Source: an uncultured Cellvibrio sp.
GTDB lineage: Bacteria; Pseudomonadota; Gammaproteobacteria; Pseudomonadales; Cellvibrionaceae
DNA: 64,000 nucleotides
Assembly: GCA_946480695.1 (NCBI GenBank)
Contig: CAMLKG010000007.1
Location: forward strand, 62,001 to 126,000
Reading direction: 5' to 3'
Numbering within the stretch: the first letter of the stretch is position 1; each line of letters begins with the position of its first letter. A program made the position numbers and the translations under genes. Below the pieces are notes generated by a model that saw only the letters and a program-made list of their open reading frames with translations, searched no databases and was not told the origin of the DNA. Below are positions 36,483 through 45,157 of the stretch, one piece after another.

Positions 36483-37757
36483 ATGAACTTAACCTCACTC
36501 AATCCTTTTACAACCCCCTCTGTTAGTAATCCGTTGACTAAGGCTGGTAATCCTCAAACGGCCACCCATGGTGAAAAAAATGCCGCTGTAGGGCAATCAG
36601 GTGAGGCGCCTCTGCGGGATAAACATCAAGCCGCGCTGCAAATTGTTAACAAGACCTTGGTCGCTGCCTATGAAAAAATCAGTTCACGGGCGCAAACCGC
36701 CAAGGCCGAATATGAAAACGTCGAGCCACTGACTGCTGAAAAAGTTGCCGGTAATATCCTTGGATTTATTGAGCGACGCCTGCAATTGGATATTGCCGAG
36801 GGCGCAACCAGCGAAGAACTGCAAACGAGGCTGGAGGCAGGGTTGTCGGGCTTTAAAAAAGGTTTTGCGGAAGCCAGCGAAAAATTGGAAGCGCTCAGCC
36901 TGCTATCGCCTGAAATAAAAACGGATATCGGTAAAACCTATGATCTGGTACTGGCAGGTATAGAAAATTTACGGGCAAAATTTATCGACTCCCCTGATAC
37001 CCGCCCTGTCTCCACCAACAACGGGGAGTTGAAAACCATCGCAACCAGCAAACCGGTGGCGCCCAGGTTGGAAGTGCCCGATTTCTTACCTGCGGCAGTA
37101 TCCACTCAACTTGGTTATGGCAACTATGAATATGGCCGTGCCCGTGCTTTCAGCTTTGAATTAATCACGAAAGACGGTGATAAAGTTACGATTAAGGCGA
37201 CATCAAGCGAAGGGTTAGCGGTGGAAGCGGGTCGAGTAACACGCGATGCTAATTCTTCCGCTACGATAACCGGCAGCCATAGTTCCGCTGAATCATTTTC
37301 ATTAGCCGTTGAAGGTGAACTCAATGCGGAAGAGTTGGCAGCGATCAATGATCTGCTCGGCAGGGTGAATGATTTGGCAGGGCAGTTTTTTGCCGGAAAT
37401 CTCGATCGGGCTTTTGAACAGGCGATGAGCCTAGGCTATGACGAAAAGCAAATCAGTAGTTTTGCATTAAATTTGGCGCAAGTAGAGATCCAGCAAATTA
37501 CTCGCGCTTATCAACGTGTTGAACTCCGTTTCCCTGAGAGCAGCGAGCAAAATCTGCTTAACAACCAATTATTGCCGCTGGGAAATTTTATTCGCGAATT
37601 GCTCAATAGCCTGGACCGTGCTTCCACATTTAAAGTACCACAACAACTGATTGGAAATATGGCTGAAAAAATCACCGGGGCAGGTGAACTTGGGGAACAC
37701 CAGGGGCAACGCCTGCGCGAATTTATGGATCGACTCTTCGCGTTGGATTTACGCTAA
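36483..37757 (+). CDS. DUF5610-like protein of unknown function
   Basis: A 424-aa protein with no signal peptide or membrane segment. The first 55 residues are polar and Asn/Thr/Pro-rich; residues 55-160 form a helical region (LQIVNKTLVAAYEKISS, VAGNILGFIERRLQLDIAEG, LSGFKKGFAEASEKLEAL) that I recall as DUF5610, though this is from memory. The middle contains a beta-rich part with AFSFELITKDGDKVTI and the C-terminus is again helical. Glycine-poor, acidic, no catalytic signature. It is the last gene of the receiver-TPR/kinase/FHA run on the plus strand, 69 bases after the FHA gene. Function not assigned. Confidence 0.7.
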   Translation: MNLTSLNPFTTPSVSNPLTKAGNPQTATHGEKNAAVGQSGEAPLRDKHQAALQIVNKTLVAAYEKISSRAQTAKAEYENVEPLTAEKVAGNILGFIERRLQLDIAEGATSEELQTRLEAGLSGFKKGFAEASEKLEALSLLSPEIKTDIGKTYDLVLAGIENLRAKFIDSPDTRPVSTNNGELKTIATSKPVAPRLEVPDFLPAAVSTQLGYGNYEYGRARAFSFELITKDGDKVTIKATSSEGLAVEAGRVTRDANSSATITGSHSSAESFSLAVEGELNAEELAAINDLLGRVNDLAGQFFAGNLDRAFEQAMSLGYDEKQISSFALNLAQVEIQQITRAYQRVELRFPESSEQNLLNNQLLPLGNFIRELLNSLDRASTFKVPQQLIGNMAEKITGAGELGEHQGQRLREFMDRLFALDLR

Positions 37758-37811
37758 GTGATTGAGGCTCCAACTTGGTAAACTGGTGTTTTGCAGATTA
37801 ATGCCTCTATT

Positions 37812-38057
37812 ATGAAAACAGTTTACCTTTACTCAACCCCCGGTTGTCATTTGTGCGACATAGCTTGGGAAATTCTGGCTCCCTTGGTTACCTGTTTGCC
37901 TTTGCGTTTGGAAGAGATTGATGTCGCTGATTCAGATGAATTGATTGAGCGTTACGGGATAAGAATTCCGGTATTGAAATTTGCAGACCATGATGACGAG
38001 TTGGGCTGGCCGTTCAATGCGCAGCAGGCACTAACCTATCTACAAGCCTACCTATAA
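37812..38057 (+). CDS. glutaredoxin-like (DUF836) small redox protein
   Basis: An 81-aa thioredoxin-fold protein with the redox motif STPGCHLCD (Cys12, Cys15) and the cis-proline loop RIPVLKFAD. It matches the short glutaredoxin-2/DUF836 family; length is normal. The frame extends upstream from a TTG at 37791, but the ATG at 37812 (MKTVYLYS) is the family start, although no clear ribosome-binding site precedes it. Role probably thiol-disulfide exchange; partners unknown. Confidence 0.88.
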   Translation: MKTVYLYSTPGCHLCDIAWEILAPLVTCLPLRLEEIDVADSDELIERYGIRIPVLKFADHDDELGWPFNAQQALTYLQAYL

Positions 38058-38085
38058 ATCACTTTGCTGCTTAAAAAATCGTCCG

Positions 38086-39316
38086 CTAATTAGTAGCATT
38101 CAAACCCAGGGTATTCACAGTTTCAGCAACCCATTGCAAGGATTCGACATAAATTTGGGCAAGCCGCTCAGGTATTAACCCTGTCTTGTCCAATGCTTCC
38201 CAATTAATTTTGTCCCATTCGCCTTGCTCATGGGATTGCACAAGCTGTAACACCATACCTTCCGGGCCGGAATGATTGAGCATAGCCCTGTTGATCGCTT
38301 CGCTAAGGGAAAGGCTGGAGAGCAAATCCTCAAGGGGCGTGTCCAGGAAAGCATCCAGGGTTGAGAGCAATCCCACGGTAAAAAATGAGTCGGGGCGGTT
38401 GCGTTGGTTAATTTCAGTAGCGATTAATTCGCACATGCGGGCGCGGGTTAATGCCGCGATACTTAATTCATGGGGTTTTCCGCTCAGGTTTGATAGCGCT
38501 AATAAATTTACCCAATTTCGAAGTTTGTTTAATCCCAACAGCATAATTGCCTGGCGCAGTGAATCTACCGACCGCGACAAACCAAAGGCTGTTAACCAAG
38601 CGCAGTAATTTAAAGCTCAGCAAAGTATCGCGCGCGATCATCCGCTCAATTTTTTCCATTGGCACATTGGGATCATGCAGTGCAGACAGCAATTGCAGTA
38701 CCGATTGCTTATTTTCTGAAACTTTTTTTCCAGTGATGACTTTGGGTTTGGCCAGGAAATAGCCCTGAAACAAATCGAAACCTAACATTTTGCAGTTTTC
38801 AAACATTTCATAGGTTTCAACTTTTTCAGCAATGAGGGTAATGCCGAATGGTTTCAGGTAATCAATATGTTGTTTAAGCTTTTCCGGCGAAAGGTGAAGC
38901 ACATCGAGTTTGATAATATCCGCATAAGCAACCAGGCTTTCTGTTTCCGGTGTTAATTCGAAATCATCCAGGGCAATGGTGTACCCCTGGTTGCGTAATT
39001 GCATGAGCGAATGCAGCATGGCAGCATCCACTTTTTGCCCTTCAAGTACCTCAATGACTAATTTCTGGCGACTAAATGGGGGAGGGGTATCAATCAGGGT
39101 GCGGGTAAAATTGACGAACGCCTTATGCTTACCAACCACTTGCTCAATAGACAACTCGGTAAAAGCGTTAAGCAACACCTGGCAACTTGCGGCATCGCCG
39201 TCACAGGTACCCACCTGGGTTAGCTCACTATTGCGGCATAACAACTCGTAAGCAACCACTTGCATGTTGCCATTAAAAATGGGCTGACGCGCTAGTAAAG
39301 GTACAGCTTCGGTCAT
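38086..39316 (-). pseudogene. EAL-HDOD protein, frameshifted
   Basis: Two overlapping minus-strand frames together encode one YuxH/CdgJ-type protein: an N-terminal EAL-like domain (ARQPIFNGNMQVVAYELL, FVNFTRTL, IALDDFELT, LIAEKVET, FQGYFLAKP) and a C-terminal HDOD domain. The first frame (38468-39316) reads through MIARDTLLSFKLLRLVNS, then loses homology; the second frame (38086-38580) continues at FGLSRSVDSLRQAIMLLGL. The switch is at about 38587: relatives have about two residues between NS and the aromatic, and here only one base lies there, so a 5-base deletion or a 1-base insertion would explain it. The EAL part has ELL for EAL and is probably not catalytic even when intact. A sequencing error is the alternative. 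Confidence 0.8.
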
Positions 39317-39449
39317 AAAAATCGAGTTTTAGTTGTTGTGGGTGAGCCATGCAAATGGAGCTATCACTGCAAGTGTAGCCCCTAAGTTTCAGCTTACCAC
39401 CCTTATAAATGATAATTCTAAAGTCGGCCATGGGGCAGCAACTGGCTCA

Positions 39450-39701
39450 TCAATCTCTTTCTTTCCGCTGCTTATGTTTTCTGTTCTGCAATTCCCGCAC
39501 CAGTAGTTCATCTGGTCCCGCAACCGCACCTAAAAATTGTTGCAGAAGTTTGGTAGCAACCGGGGTATCGCGATTATCAAAAAGCCACCAGGCAAAAATA
39601 GTTACACAAGGTATCAATGGCAGAAAAAATAGCGCCACAATTACATTACAAGGAATGAAATTGATCCAGAAATTCACTAGATGAATAAATACAATCACCA
39701 C
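39450..39701 (-). CDS. small hydrophobic protein of unknown function
   Basis: An 83-aa product with two hydrophobic stretches (VIVFIHLVNFWINFI and VIVALFFLPLIPCVTIFAWWLF) and a basic C-terminal tail rich in Arg, Lys and Gln. I do not recognise the family. The GTG at 39701 is preceded by GAGGAG six bases away, which decides the start; an upstream TTG at 39755 lies inside a terminator hairpin and is unlikely. It could be an inner-membrane small protein. It is transcribed in the same direction as slt but separated from it by two terminators. Confidence 0.5.
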   Translation of the reverse strand: MVIVFIHLVNFWINFIPCNVIVALFFLPLIPCVTIFAWWLFDNRDTPVATKLLQQFLGAVAGPDELLVRELQNRKHKQRKERD

Positions 39702-39744
39702 GATAAGCTCCTCAGTTAAGGGCTCCGCAGCAAAACGAATGGCT

Positions 39745-39778
39745 TTAAACAACAAGGCCGCAGTTTTTTGCTGCGGCC
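39745..39778 (-). terminator. minus-strand terminator upstream of the small membrane protein gene
   Basis: On the minus strand GGCCGCAG-CAAAAAA-CTGCGGCC is followed by TTGTTGTTT. It is a second terminator after the slt terminator with about 210 bases between them, implying a short transcript in that interval. Confidence 0.75.
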
Positions 39779-39989
39779 CTGGGTAGATAAAATAAAATCT
39801 GTTTATTTACCGGATTGTCCGCCATAGCAATGCACGCCACGCATAAGATGCTGGTCGCAGTGCAAAGTGTTTAATGGCGAAACAATGGTTAAACATAAAA
39901 GTAGTGGGCTGTTGGATAAAAAGGAATTCGACTCTAAATCAATTCCTGTCAACTCTCAATGCTTTTTTCAGTTAATCGTGGAATTTAAT

Positions 39990-40016
39990 TAAAAAAATGC
40001 CAGCATTTGCTGGCAT
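39990..40016 (-). terminator. rho-independent terminator of slt
   Basis: AATGCCAGCA-TT-TGCTGGCATT stem (39997-40016 on the plus strand is its complement) with seven T residues after it on the minus strand, 21 bases past the slt stop. Confidence 0.88.
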
Positions 40017-40037
40017 TAAGTGCAATGGGTTACTTTA

Positions 40038-42035
40038 CTATAACTGGCGATTAGCTTCCGCAGCCGTTACAAAACTCGTCTCCTGTCCCAATCGATACGC
40101 ATAAATTACCGAAAAAGAAAGCACATTTTGCACATAACCGCGTGTTTCCTTGTAGGGGATAGTTTCAATCCATACATCATAAGGCAATTGCGCATTGGGT
40201 TCCTTGTTCAACCATTTTTTGACACGGGATGGCCCGGCATTGTACGCGGCAGCGGCAAGAATACGATTGCCTTCGAACACATCCAGCAGATGATTCAAAT
40301 AGCGACTCCCCAAGGCAATATTTTTTTCAGGGGTAATCAAATCATTCGGTGAAAACCTCAGTCCGTTTTTCTCTGCCGTTTGTTTTGCCGTCGTTGGCAA
40401 CAATTGCATTAGGCCCACAGCACCAGCCGGTGATTTCGCATCATGCATAAATGCGCTTTCCTGGCGGGTAACCGCGAAAATAAATAACGGATTTACTGCG
40501 GTTTGTTTAGCGGCCCTGGTCACCTGGTCTTTATAAACGATTGGGAAGCGCACTTGTAATTCATCCCAGGATTGGGCTTCCGCCATCAGTTGAATCCCGT
40601 TGCGATACCAACCCCACTTTTCCGCCAGCCGGCCCGCAATAATCATTTGCTCCATCGGCATACGGCGTGCGCTGTGGAAATATTCGCGATTGGCGGCCGC
40701 CAACTCGCCGCGCATAAAAAATTCGCGTGCACGTTGCATCCCCTGGGAGTTTTCCACTGCGCGAACTTGTTCCTCGGTCACGGCGAGTGGCCTGTCCAAT
40801 AAATGATAGGTCCCGCCGGTTTTATCCGCGGCTAGAAACCCATAAAAGCTGCGCGCGGGTGCAATACTTTGATAGATCGACATCGGTGTTTCGCCGTTGA
40901 TTTCCTTAATATCCAATTGTTCCATGGTACGCGCTTGCCAATAACGCCAGCGTTCGGAATTACGTGCATCATCCGGCAAGCGGGAAATCCATTCATTGAC
41001 ACGCTCCCAATCCTGCTTGCGCAGGGATTCGCGCAACAGCCATTCGAGTAAATCTGCCCTGGTCAGGTTAGGCGTGGAGGCGACAAGTTTTGCTGCATCC
41101 GCTTCGCGATCCTGGTATAGCAAACGCAGGGCGATGTGATATTTAATATTAGTTCTGTCCTCATCACTGAATAATTGCTGGGCGTCATATTGATGCCACA
41201 ATGTTAATGCTTCCTTTGCATTCGCCAGTGCCAATTTTTCCAAACCATGCAAAATGACAGATTTCATTTGGACAGATTGTTTTGAAAACCTGGAGGTTTG
41301 CTTTAGCAGGCGGGGATTGGCGTCTACCTGCTGCATTAGTAATGCTGTTGGTCGGATAGCAACAGGCAAAAGGTTGCCCAGGTAACTCGCCATACTTTTA
41401 TTGCCCGCCTTTAGTGCTTTTTGATGGCGCTCCCAAATTAATTCAGGGGCCATCAACCCCGCTTTTCTCCATTCCGCAAACACGGGATCACAGGCTGTGG
41501 ATTGGGCCTTATCAATATTCCACAGGGCGGCAACTTCATTTAATGCCGCCTTATCGCCTGTCGCCAGGCGGGCGCGCGCCTGCAAACACGCCAGTTCCGG
41601 ATCGGTCAGGCGCTTATCGTAAAATTGCAAATAATCACTCCAGCGTTCACGTTGCGCCAGGGTGCGCAACCAGCGATGGGTCAGTCGTTCCGACAAATAG
41701 GAATCCGGATAACGTTTAAAAAATGCTTGCACATCACTTTTGGGCAAGCTGGGCAAACGGTTGGTCAACTCCTGGTATTCCAGATAAGGCAACAGCGGAT
41801 AATCCTGGAGTTGCTTTATTAATCGATGATACTCGCCCATATTTTTTGCGCTCAAGGCCTTTTGGGCCTGCGCATATTGTTGCCGCTCTTGTGGGCGAGG
41901 GTCGGCTTTTACCGGCGCAACCCTGGAAACAGATTTGGCAGCGGAATTGGCAACCGCTGCAGAAACCAGGGTCATACTGCCGACGAATACGCTGGCACTA
42001 ATTGCGACCGGCCAAAGTATTTTGGAAAACCTCAT
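40038..42035 (-). CDS. slt: soluble lytic murein transglycosylase
   Basis: Periplasmic exolytic transglycosylase that cleaves peptidoglycan to 1,6-anhydromuropeptides. The 665-aa precursor has a signal peptide (MRFSKILWPVAISASV..., cleavage near LVSAAVA). It is followed by the large alpha-helical doughnut domain (about 55-500) and a C-terminal lysozyme-like domain with the catalytic glutamate in TRQESAF (Glu526), SPAGAVGLMQL, GSRYLNHLLD and AAAYNAGPSRV. Length and domain order match E. coli Slt70. Divergent from uup. Confidence 0.96.
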   Translation of the reverse strand: MRFSKILWPVAISASVFVGSMTLVSAAVANSAAKSVSRVAPVKADPRPQERQQYAQAQKALSAKNMGEYHRLIKQLQDYPLLPYLEYQELTNRLPSLPKSDVQAFFKRYPDSYLSERLTHRWLRTLAQRERWSDYLQFYDKRLTDPELACLQARARLATGDKAALNEVAALWNIDKAQSTACDPVFAEWRKAGLMAPELIWERHQKALKAGNKSMASYLGNLLPVAIRPTALLMQQVDANPRLLKQTSRFSKQSVQMKSVILHGLEKLALANAKEALTLWHQYDAQQLFSDEDRTNIKYHIALRLLYQDREADAAKLVASTPNLTRADLLEWLLRESLRKQDWERVNEWISRLPDDARNSERWRYWQARTMEQLDIKEINGETPMSIYQSIAPARSFYGFLAADKTGGTYHLLDRPLAVTEEQVRAVENSQGMQRAREFFMRGELAAANREYFHSARRMPMEQMIIAGRLAEKWGWYRNGIQLMAEAQSWDELQVRFPIVYKDQVTRAAKQTAVNPLFIFAVTRQESAFMHDAKSPAGAVGLMQLLPTTAKQTAEKNGLRFSPNDLITPEKNIALGSRYLNHLLDVFEGNRILAAAAYNAGPSRVKKWLNKEPNAQLPYDVWIETIPYKETRGYVQNVLSFSVIYAYRLGQETSFVTAAEANRQL

Positions 42036-42058
42036 GGGAACCTCAAAATATTGTAAAA

Positions 42059-42094
42059 CCTTGCGGGTTGGTTATACCTTGCGGGTGGGATATG
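42059..42094. repeat. 18-base imperfect tandem repeat in the slt-uup intergenic region
   Basis: CCTTGCGGGTTGGTTATA (42059-42076) is followed directly by CCTTGCGGGTGGGATATG (42077-42094); 15 of 18 positions agree. It lies about 25-60 bases upstream of the slt start and 105 bases before uup. Confidence 0.7.
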
Positions 42095-42198
42095 ATGCGG
42101 CGCATTTTTTGCGCACCATGTGATCACCTGAGAATACCAGCCAGGCCTGGGTTCTGCCAGTATCATTTTTGTTAGATATCTATCCGAATTATTCCTTT

Positions 42199-44100
42199 AT
42201 GTCTTTGATAAAAATTGAAAAAGCCAGCCTCAGTTACGGCCTGCAAGTATTGCTCGACGGTGTTGACCTGAGTATCGATAAGGGCCAGCGGTTGTGTTTG
42301 ATCGGGCGTAACGGCGCCGGTAAATCCAGTTTATTAAAAGTTATTGCGGGCGAGGTGGATCTCGACAAGGGTGATGTAATTCGCCAGAGCGGTATTCGCA
42401 TCGCGCGCCTGGAACAGGATTTACCCGAGGCGGATGACCGGCTGGTGTTTGACGCTGTTGCTGCAGGCAGCGATGGCCTGGGGCAATTGCTTACAGAATA
42501 TCGCCAGCTTTCCCATGGCCTGGCTATTTCCGATTCGCAGTTGGCGCGGATGACCCAACTACAGCATGAAATAGAAGTACGCGATGGCTGGTTGTTGCAA
42601 CAAAAAGTCGAAGAAATTATTTCCCGCCTGGATTTACCCGCCGAACGTTACATGCGTGAATTATCCGGCGGTTGGCGGCGGCGTGTTGCCCTTGCTCGCG
42701 CTTTAGTGCTGGAGCCCGATGTTCTTTTACTCGACGAGCCTACGAACCACCTGGATATTGCCGCGATTGAATGGTTGGAAAAACAATTATTGGCGTTCAA
42801 CGGTGCGCTTGTTTTTATCACCCATGACCGCTCTTTGTTACAAGCGCTCGCCACCCACATTGCCGAATTGGATCGCGGGCATTTGCGTTATTGGCAGGGC
42901 GATTACACCAGCTTTTTAGTTTATCGTGAGCAAGCACTGGCTGATGAGGCGCGCCACAATGAGCTATTTGATAAAAAACTCGCCCAGGAGGAAGTCTGGA
43001 TTCGCCAGGGCATTAAGGCGCGCCGCACCCGCAACGAGGGGCGTGTACGTGCGTTAAAAGCTTTGCGGGAAGAGCGAGCGCAACGTCGCGAGCTGATTGG
43101 TAAAGCCAATTTCAATTTGGGCAGCAGCGGCGACTCGGGCAAATTAGTCGCAGAGCTTGTCGATGTATCCTATGCGTGGGGCAATAAACACATTATTAAA
43201 CAATTTTCGACCCGCATAATGCGCGGTGACCGCATAGGATTGGTCGGTGCAAACGGAGCGGGGAAAAGTACCCTGTTGAAATTAATTCTCGGTGAGCTGC
43301 AACCACAATCGGGGAAAGTAAAGCTGGGCACTAATTTGCAAATTGCTTATTTCGATCAACTTCGCGATCAACTCGATCTGGACAAAAATGCGGTCGATAA
43401 TATTGCCGAAGGCCGGGAAGTGATCGAAATAAATGGGAAATCCAAACATATTTTTTCCTATCTCAGTGATTTCCTGTTTAGCGGTGAGCGCGCGCGAACG
43501 CCATTGCGAGCCTTGTCGGGTGGAGAGCGAAACCGCGTTTTGCTGGCAAAGCTCTTTAGTAAGGCGGCAAACCTGTTAGTGTTGGATGAGCCGACCAATG
43601 ACCTGGATGTGGAAACCCTTGAATTACTGGAGGAAATCCTGATCGATTATCCCGGTACTATTTTGCTGGTGAGCCATGATCGCGCATTCCTGAATAACAT
43701 CGTTTCAAGCGTGATTGCATTTGAAGGTCGTGGAAACGTGCTCGAGTATGTGGGTGGTTACGATGACTGGATTCGCCAGGGCGGCAAATGGACACAAGCG
43801 GATGAATTACCGCAGCCGGCGGCAAGCGCAACTGCCACCATAGCCACCAATGTTAAAGCGCCGGCGAAATCCAAAAAATTAAGTTATAAATTTCAGAAAG
43901 AATTTGACGAATTACCGCAAAAAATCGAAGCCATCGAGCGTGAGTTGGAGGTGCTGAACAGTGAAATGGCTGGCGCAGATTTTTATTTACAACCGGCGGC
44001 GACCGTCGAAAAAAAATTACAACAATTGGCCCGGCTACAACAACAATTGGACAATTGCTTTGAGCGCTGGGCCGAGTTGGAAGACATGCAACAGGAATAG
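42199..44100 (+). CDS. uup: ABC-F ATPase Uup
   Basis: Soluble ABC-F protein with two ATPase domains, no membrane part; Uup acts on ribosomes and on branched DNA intermediates and precise transposon excision. The 633-aa product has Walker A GRNGAGKSS and GANGAGKST, signature LSGGWRRRVALARAL and LSGGERNRVLLAKL, and Walker B LLLDEPTNHLD and LVLDEPTNDLD. It ends with a charged coiled-coil C-terminal domain characteristic of Uup (about 540-633). The ATG at 42199 is the family start; an ATG at 42169 would add ten residues. No clear ribosome-binding site precedes it. Confidence 0.94.
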   Translation: MSLIKIEKASLSYGLQVLLDGVDLSIDKGQRLCLIGRNGAGKSSLLKVIAGEVDLDKGDVIRQSGIRIARLEQDLPEADDRLVFDAVAAGSDGLGQLLTEYRQLSHGLAISDSQLARMTQLQHEIEVRDGWLLQQKVEEIISRLDLPAERYMRELSGGWRRRVALARALVLEPDVLLLDEPTNHLDIAAIEWLEKQLLAFNGALVFITHDRSLLQALATHIAELDRGHLRYWQGDYTSFLVYREQALADEARHNELFDKKLAQEEVWIRQGIKARRTRNEGRVRALKALREERAQRRELIGKANFNLGSSGDSGKLVAELVDVSYAWGNKHIIKQFSTRIMRGDRIGLVGANGAGKSTLLKLILGELQPQSGKVKLGTNLQIAYFDQLRDQLDLDKNAVDNIAEGREVIEINGKSKHIFSYLSDFLFSGERARTPLRALSGGERNRVLLAKLFSKAANLLVLDEPTNDLDVETLELLEEILIDYPGTILLVSHDRAFLNNIVSSVIAFEGRGNVLEYVGGYDDWIRQGGKWTQADELPQPAASATATIATNVKAPAKSKKLSYKFQKEFDELPQKIEAIERELEVLNSEMAGADFYLQPAATVEKKLQQLARLQQQLDNCFERWAELEDMQQE

Positions 44101-44117
44101 GGCCGGCGGATTGTAGG

Positions 44118-44585
44118 TTATCCGGCATCCGTCTGTTTTTTTACCAGCACAGCAAGCACATCGCAAGTTGCCCCATGCAGCACGCTATTCGAAGTAGACC
44201 CCAGCAACAAGGCAAACCCCTTGCGGCCATGGCTACCCACCACAATTAAATCGGCTCCTTCCTGTTGTGCCAGGTAATGGAGTTCAGCGGCGGGTTGGCC
44301 GACCAATACATGTTGCTGGTAGATAGGGTAATCAGTGGCCTTTGCAAGTTGTGCAAGGTCCGCGCTGGCTTTTTGTACTTGTTGTTCCTGCACACCACTG
44401 AGGTCCACTGGCATATCGCCTCCATAGGCAAATGCTATAGGCTCAAGCACATGAGCCAAGGTGAGCCTGGCGTTGCAGGCGCGGGCTATCCCGGCCGCGC
44501 GGTGAATAACTGCTGGGCAATCCTCGGATAAGTCCAGGCCCACAATAATATGGCTATAACTGACGGCGCTGCTCATCATTTTCAC
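44118..44585 (-). CDS. universal stress protein (UspA family)
   Basis: A 155-aa single-domain Usp protein. It has the ATP-binding signature G-x2-G-x9-G-S/T in VGSHGRKGFALLLGSTSN and the N-terminal IIVGLDLSEDC strand, so it is of the nucleotide-binding kind. Such proteins raise survival during starvation and stress. Convergent with uup, with 17 bases between the stops, and divergent from the next gene; no operon partner. Confidence 0.92.
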   Translation of the reverse strand: MKMMSSAVSYSHIIVGLDLSEDCPAVIHRAAGIARACNARLTLAHVLEPIAFAYGGDMPVDLSGVQEQQVQKASADLAQLAKATDYPIYQQHVLVGQPAAELHYLAQQEGADLIVVGSHGRKGFALLLGSTSNSVLHGATCDVLAVLVKKQTDAG

Positions 44586-44659
44586 CTCGCTGGGTAGGAG
44601 TTTAAGATCTATGGTTAATCTAATCCCGGTTCTTCTTTTATAAGCATATAAGGCTTTTC

Positions 44660-45157
44660 ATGGATATCTGGTTTTTTATTATATTACTGCTGGCGATCGG
44701 GTTGGTCGTCGGACCGATTTCAATGTTACGGCCGAAACCGGCCCAGCGGCGTAAGGAAGCCCTGCGAATGCATGCTGCCAGGGCGGGGTTTCGCTTTGGC
44801 ATGCGTATTCCCCCAAAATTGAAAACAGCCATAGACGAGCCGGTCGCATTACCCGTTTATTATTTGGCGCCCACTGTAAAAATGCAGGCTATGCCCACCT
44901 GGATATTAATCCGGACGGATTACGAGCATGACGGTAATTTTTATCGCGATTGGGATTGGCATGGTGCACAAAGGCCTTCATCGGAGGTCTGCAATATCTT
45001 GCGAACTTACCTGCCAGATTTGCCACCGTCCGTTGCGGTTATTAGCCAGGGTGAGGCCGGCACCTGTGTTTACTGGAATGAACACGAAGGACCCGAATTA
45101 CTCGATATGCTGTTAACCATGCTGAAAGAACTGCAAGCTATGGCGGACAACTACTAA
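44660..45157 (+). CDS. conserved membrane-anchored protein of unknown function
   Basis: A 165-aa protein with one N-terminal membrane helix (IWFFIILLLAIGLVVGPISML) followed by a basic stretch (RPKPAQRRKEALRMHAARAG) and a soluble domain with GFRFGMRIPPKLKTAI and ending in an acidic region. The positive charges after the helix suggest the domain is cytoplasmic. I know similar genes next to topA in Pseudomonas but no function. Its stop codon overlaps the stop of the convergent gene. Confidence 0.75.
   Translation: MDIWFFIILLLAIGLVVGPISMLRPKPAQRRKEALRMHAARAGFRFGMRIPPKLKTAIDEPVALPVYYLAPTVKMQAMPTWILIRTDYEHDGNFYRDWDWHGAQRPSSEVCNILRTYLPDLPPSVAVISQGEAGTCVYWNEHEGPELLDMLLTMLKELQAMADNY

Noticed and set aside
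39409..39684. Plus-strand frame of 91 codons opposite the small membrane protein gene
   Set aside because: The minus-strand frame has a GAGGAG ribosome-binding site, coherent hydrophobic segments and a basic tail; the plus frame has none of these.
42108..42118. GCGCA/TGCGC inverted repeat before uup
   Set aside because: Short arms without flanking terminator features; compatible with chance.
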